A stretch of DNA of 64,000 nt. Source: Clostridiales bacterium UBA6114 (GTDB taxonomy: Bacteria; Bacillota; Clostridia; Oscillospirales; Butyricicoccaceae). Location of the stretch: contig DIWE01000036.1 in the NCBI GenBank assembly GCA_002423435.1, positions 139,684 through 203,683 on the forward strand, read 5' to 3'. Shown here piece by piece: positions 60,468-64,000 of this stretch. The notes under the pieces are model-generated. The model saw only the letters and a list, made by a program, of their open reading frames with translations, did not search any database and had not been told where the DNA came from. A program made the position numbers and the translations under genes. Positions within the stretch are counted from its first letter, which is position 1, and every line of letters starts with the position of its first letter.

Positions 60468-61058
60468 ATGGAAAATAATAAAAAGAAAATGACCCTGAAA
60501 GAGTTTTTCAATACGTTTGAAATCTATATTGGGACAGGACTCTTTCTTGCGCTGACGGTTTTGCTGACGATACAGGTTATTTCCCGATACGTCCTTCAGT
60601 ACTCGTTTGCTTGGACGGAAGAATTGGCGGAGGTCATGTTTGTCTGGATGATTTATTGCGGGATAGCGGCGGCTGTCCGGAAAAGAAAATTTCTGAGGAT
60701 CGAAGTTTTATTGGATGCTCTTCCGTTTCGGTATAAAAGAATACTTCTCGTTATCGACAATATCATTCAGGCGGCGTTCAGCATTTTTATCATCTTCCCG
60801 ATTCTGAATATTATTGCGAATTTTCAAAAAAGCAACGCTACCTCGTCCATTCTGCATATCCCCAAGGTTTTTGCCTATATGGTGGTCCCGATTTCCATGG
60901 GCCTGTGCCTTGTCAGGATCGCACAGGAGATTTATGTGCTTTTGCATGAGGATGAGAAAAAATTGGGGGTCTCCAAGGCCTCTTTGGATCTGGATGAGAT
61001 AGAAAGACAGGGGCAGATCGCCAGATCGGAAGAGATAAGAAAGGCGGGGGATCGGTAA
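60468..61058 (+). CDS. TRAP transporter small permease (DctQ)
   Basis: 196 residues, four membrane helices with 'VISRYVLQYSFAWTEELAEVMFVWMIYCG' and a long charged C-terminal tail (about 35 residues). Start behind CAGGGGG. Its stop overlaps the first base of the dctM start (TAATG). Confidence 0.92.
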   Translation: MENNKKKMTLKEFFNTFEIYIGTGLFLALTVLLTIQVISRYVLQYSFAWTEELAEVMFVWMIYCGIAAAVRKRKFLRIEVLLDALPFRYKRILLVIDNIIQAAFSIFIIFPILNIIANFQKSNATSSILHIPKVFAYMVVPISMGLCLVRIAQEIYVLLHEDEKKLGVSKASLDLDEIERQGQIARSEEIRKAGDR

Positions 61059-62320
61059 TGGCCTGGCTGTTTGTGCTATTTTTTGCGCTGCTCATAATAG
61101 GAGTGCCGATCGGCGTAAGCATTGCGATTACATTGATCATGCTTGTCACTGCCACTTCGGTTACAACATATGAGTTTGTCGCGCAGTATATGTACTCCGG
61201 ATTAAGCTCCTTTACGCTTCTTGCGCTCCCGTTTTTTATCCTCGCGGGCAGCATTATGGATACCGGCGGGCTGTCAAAAAGACTGGTGAACGTCGCAAAC
61301 AGCATGGTTGGAAACGTAACCGGCAGCCTTGGCCTCGTGACGATTCTGGGCTGCATGTTTTTCGGTGCGGTTTCCGGCTCGGCCCCGGCGACCGTCGCGG
61401 CGATCGGTACGATCATGATCCCTCAAATGGTATATGCGGGATATGACAAGTATTACGCAACCGGACTCATCGCGGTTGCCGGCGGCCTTGGTGTTATTGT
61501 CCCGCCGAGCTATCCGCTGGTTATTTACGGCGTAACCAACAACGTATCGATTGGCGATCTGTTTATCGCAGGCCTTGGCCCGGCCTTGGTGGTCGGCGCC
61601 ATATTAATGATTGTCAATTATTTGATCTGCAGGAAGAAGGGCTATAAAGGCAATAGTAAAAGAGCAAGCTTTAAAGAATTCTTAGCAGCTTTGTGGGATG
61701 CAAAATGGGCTCTATTGATGCCTGTCATTATCCTAGGCGGTATCTACGGCGGAATCTTTACCGCCACGGAGGCGGCAGTCGTTTCGGCGGTTTACGGCAT
61801 CTTTGTCGGCGTATTTGTCTACAAAGAGCTGACATTCAAGAAAATCATAAAAATGTATAAGGACAATGTCGCATTTTTGGGCGGAATGCTTTTCACTTTT
61901 GCGCCTGCCGGCGCAATGGGAGCCATTTTTGCATACCTCGGATACCCTGCGCAGATCAACAAATTCTTCCTGTCTATTTCGACGAATCCCTATGTGATCA
62001 TTCTTCTGATCTATGCCTTGCTGTTTGTGGTCGGCATGTTTGTACAGACGACGCCGGCGACGGTTATTTTGTCCCCCATTTTATTGGGCGTGGCGCAGTC
62101 GGTGGGGATCGACCCCATTCATTTTGGATTGATCATGTGTCTTGCGCTTGCCATTGCATTCGTGACCCCTCCGGTGGCGGTGAATCTGTTTGTTTCATCC
62201 ACGATGACCGGCATCAGCATAGAAAGAATTGCGAGATCGGCAATTCCGTTCATAGTCGGCCTCTTGATTGCGCAGCTGATTGTGGGATTTATACCCCAGA
62301 TCAGCTTATTCCTGCTTTAA
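61058..62320 (+). CDS. TRAP transporter large permease (DctM)
   Basis: 420 residues, DctM features GAVSGSAPATVAAIGTIMIP, GVIVPPSYPLVIYGVTN, TPATVILSPILLGVA and AFVTPPVAVNLFV. ATG start coupled to dctQ. Third subunit of the transporter of this operon. Confidence 0.93.
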   Translation: MAWLFVLFFALLIIGVPIGVSIAITLIMLVTATSVTTYEFVAQYMYSGLSSFTLLALPFFILAGSIMDTGGLSKRLVNVANSMVGNVTGSLGLVTILGCMFFGAVSGSAPATVAAIGTIMIPQMVYAGYDKYYATGLIAVAGGLGVIVPPSYPLVIYGVTNNVSIGDLFIAGLGPALVVGAILMIVNYLICRKKGYKGNSKRASFKEFLAALWDAKWALLMPVIILGGIYGGIFTATEAAVVSAVYGIFVGVFVYKELTFKKIIKMYKDNVAFLGGMLFTFAPAGAMGAIFAYLGYPAQINKFFLSISTNPYVIILLIYALLFVVGMFVQTTPATVILSPILLGVAQSVGIDPIHFGLIMCLALAIAFVTPPVAVNLFVSSTMTGISIERIARSAIPFIVGLLIAQLIVGFIPQISLFLL

Positions 62321-62360
62321 CGCAGAAAATCGTTATGATTTGTGTATGGAGGTAATCGGA

Positions 62361-63554
62361 TTGAAAATTACAAGCCTGGAAATCTTACTGATACATAGCT
62401 TTATTGAGGGCAATGACAATAAAAAACGCCCCTGGAGCCCGGTGGTCGCAAAAGTGAATACGGACGAGGGCATCTATGGCCTGGGCGAGGTTGCCCTGGC
62501 GTATGGAAAGGCCGCCAACGCCGGTTTCGGCATACTCAAGGATTTTGCGCCTTTGGTTATCGGTATGGACCCGTTTGACACGGAAGCGGTCTGGAACAAG
62601 CTGATGAAGAAGACGTTCTGGGGCCAGGGCGGAGGGACGGTCATTTTCGGCGGCATGAGCGCGATCGATATGGCGCTCTGGGATATTAAAGGGAAAGCGC
62701 TTAATGTCCCCCTCTATAAGCTTCTCGGAGGGAAATGCAGGGACAGTCTGCGCTGTTACGCATCGCAGATCCAATTCGGATTTGATCCGGTTCGAAATGC
62801 GCTGACTGAAAAGGAACAGTACGCGGAGCATGCAAAAAAGGCAGTCGAGCAGGGGTATGACGCGCTCAAGGTTGATCTTTTGGAATTTGACCGTAAGGGC
62901 AATATAAAATCAATGGATCTGACCGGCGTCCTGACCAAGGATAAAATTGATCTCGCGGTTGAAAGGGTCGCCGCCATTCGGGACGCAGTCGGGCCAAACA
63001 TTGATATCATTGTCGAAAACCATGCCGAGACCGATGCGACCTCCTCCATTCAGCTGGCCAGGGCAATTCAGCAGTACAATATCATGTACTATGAAGAAAC
63101 GAACACCCCGCTGAACACGAAACTGGCCAGACTGATCAAGGAAAAAGTGGATATCCCGATTGCCGGAGGCGAAAGGGTTTATTCAAGATGGGGCTACGTT
63201 CCGTTTTTTGAAGACCGAAGCCTCGACGTCATTCAGCCTGATTTGGGCACATGCGGCGGAGTCAGCGAAGCAAAAAAGATCTGCGAAATGGCGCATGCTT
63301 ACGATATTACGGTCCAGACGCATATCTGCGGCAGTCCGATTGTAAAAGCAGCAAGCCTGCACCTTGAAATTGCGATTCCGAATTTCCTGATCCATGAACA
63401 TCACCGCCACTCTATCATGAAAACCAATATCGACCTGTGCGTAAATGATTATCAGCCGATAAAAGGCAGGTATTTTGTCCCGGAGCTTCCGGGTATCGGG
63501 CAGGATCTGACGGAATACGCCTATTCGATCGCGGACAAGGTTACTATTAAATAA
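62361..63554 (+). CDS. Enolase-superfamily dehydratase/racemase (mandelate racemase group), copy 1
   Basis: 397 residues. N-terminal capping domain starts KITSLEILLIHSF; the barrel shows the lysine motif YDALKVDLLEF, candidate metal ligands in IIVENHAETD, MYYEETNTP and GGERVYSRWG, QPDLGTCGGVSE, and VQTHICGSP at strand seven. Such enzymes dehydrate or racemise acid sugars with Mg2+. The TTG at 62361 behind ATGGAGG gives the same N-terminus as the neighbouring paralogue (MKITS); an ATG at 62346 is the site itself. Probably co-transcribed with the TRAP genes. Confidence 0.88.
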   Translation: MKITSLEILLIHSFIEGNDNKKRPWSPVVAKVNTDEGIYGLGEVALAYGKAANAGFGILKDFAPLVIGMDPFDTEAVWNKLMKKTFWGQGGGTVIFGGMSAIDMALWDIKGKALNVPLYKLLGGKCRDSLRCYASQIQFGFDPVRNALTEKEQYAEHAKKAVEQGYDALKVDLLEFDRKGNIKSMDLTGVLTKDKIDLAVERVAAIRDAVGPNIDIIVENHAETDATSSIQLARAIQQYNIMYYEETNTPLNTKLARLIKEKVDIPIAGGERVYSRWGYVPFFEDRSLDVIQPDLGTCGGVSEAKKICEMAHAYDITVQTHICGSPIVKAASLHLEIAIPNFLIHEHHRHSIMKTNIDLCVNDYQPIKGRYFVPELPGIGQDLTEYAYSIADKVTIK

Positions 63555-63574
63555 AATACTGAGGGATTTATAAG

Positions 63575-64000
63575 ATGAAGATTACGAGTGCGGAAATATT
63601 AATCGTTAAAACAGGCATACCGTTCACTTCCGTGAAGGGGACGCATGTGCTGCCATGGGAGCCGGTTCTGGTAAAGCTTTATACCGACGAGGGGATTTAC
63701 GGGGTCGGCGAGGTCGCCCTGGCTTACGGTTCCGCTTCCAATGCGGCCTTTGGGATGCTCAGGGATTTTGTCCCCCATATCATTGGCATGGACCCGTTTG
63801 ACACTGAAGCGGTCTGGAACAAGCTGATGAAGAAGACGTTCTGGGGCCAGGGGGGCGGCACGGTCATCTTTGGCGGCATGAGCGGCGTCGACATTGCCCT
63901 TTGGGATATCAAGGGTAAGGCCTTGGGCGTCCCCGTCTACAAACTTTTGGGAGGCAGATGCCGGAAGGATTTGAGGTGCTACGCCTCCCAGATCCAGTCC
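63575..64000 (+). CDS. Enolase-superfamily dehydratase/racemase, copy 2 (partial)
   Basis: 142 codons from ATG 63575 to the window end, still open. It is a tandem paralogue of the gene at 62361: MKITSAEILIVKTGIPF, YGVGEVALAYGSASNAAFGM, then GMDPFDTEAVWNKLMKKTFW identical to copy 1. A 47-base stretch (63806-63852) is identical to 62583-62629. The catalytic barrel lies outside the window. Start follows GAGGGATTTATAAG. Confidence 0.88.
   Translation, partial: MKITSAEILIVKTGIPFTSVKGTHVLPWEPVLVKLYTDEGIYGVGEVALAYGSASNAAFGMLRDFVPHIIGMDPFDTEAVWNKLMKKTFWGQGGGTVIFGGMSGVDIALWDIKGKALGVPVYKLLGGRCRKDLRCYASQIQS

Overview
The window looks like chromosome from a spore-forming member of the Clostridia: it has a gerK-type spore-germination operon, Gram-positive style lipoproteins and Shine-Dalgarno sites, frequent TTG/GTG starts, anaerobic-type C4 enzymes and many TRAP transporters. 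Base composition is moderate, with AT-rich promoters. The family cannot be fixed from this sequence; an Oscillospirales-like gut or sediment organism is my guess. No rRNA, tRNA or CRISPR was seen.

Layout. (1) 1-1548: end of a malic enzyme gene, then fumC. (2) 1637-18513: two divergent catabolic operons around a regulatory hub at 7990-8344. Leftward are ridA, a DauR/YheO-type PAS regulator, an M24 peptidase, a class-V PLP enzyme and the 5-oxoprolinase genes pxpABC. Rightward are an Asp/Glu/hydantoin-type racemase, a creatinase/DoeA-like M24 protein, an MmgE/PrpD protein, a fumarate-reductase-like flavoprotein with a one-domain 2Fe-2S partner, a fused TAXI-TRAP transporter with its binding protein, a hairpin-rich non-coding element and a third M24 peptidase. 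(3) 18657-30740: a fructosamine (Amadori compound) locus with GntR regulator, MFS transporter, TRAP transporter, FrlD-like kinase, FrlC-like epimerase, HyuA/HyuB-type hydantoinase/oxoprolinase and FrlB-like deglycase. The same 12-bp dyad, TATAATGTTATA, lies at all three of its promoters. (4) 31084-33982: a second GntR, an EFR1-type flavodoxin/ferredoxin, a frameshifted DUF1905 gene and a DUF4367 membrane protein. (5) 34143-38360: gerA-gerC-gerB plus a small membrane gene. (6) 38627-40233: a MATE exporter with paired palindromic operators. (7) 40467-47840: a four-carbon acid-sugar (threonate/erythronate type) locus with DeoR regulator, DUF1537 kinase, PdxA2, class II aldolase and TRAP transporter. 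(8) 47841-48350: palindromic repeats and a decayed IS30-type transposase. (9) 48351-54981: trehalose metabolism: an OtsA-OtsB fusion, GH65 phosphorylase and beta-phosphoglucomutase leftward, hexokinase rightward. (10) 55095 to the end: a FadR-type regulator diverging from a hydroxy-acid dehydratase operon (UxaA in two parts, aconitase X in two parts, TRAP, two tandem enolase-superfamily genes, the last cut by the window end).

Together these are regulated modules, each pairing a high-affinity periplasmic-type transporter with a short catabolic pathway for an unusual organic acid or amino-acid derivative. The most original proposal is the combination in region 3 of Frl-type Amadori enzymes with an ATP-dependent lactam/hydantoin-opening enzyme under one shared operator, which would suit lactamised Amadori products such as fructosyl-pyroglutamate. 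This is an inference from gene content.
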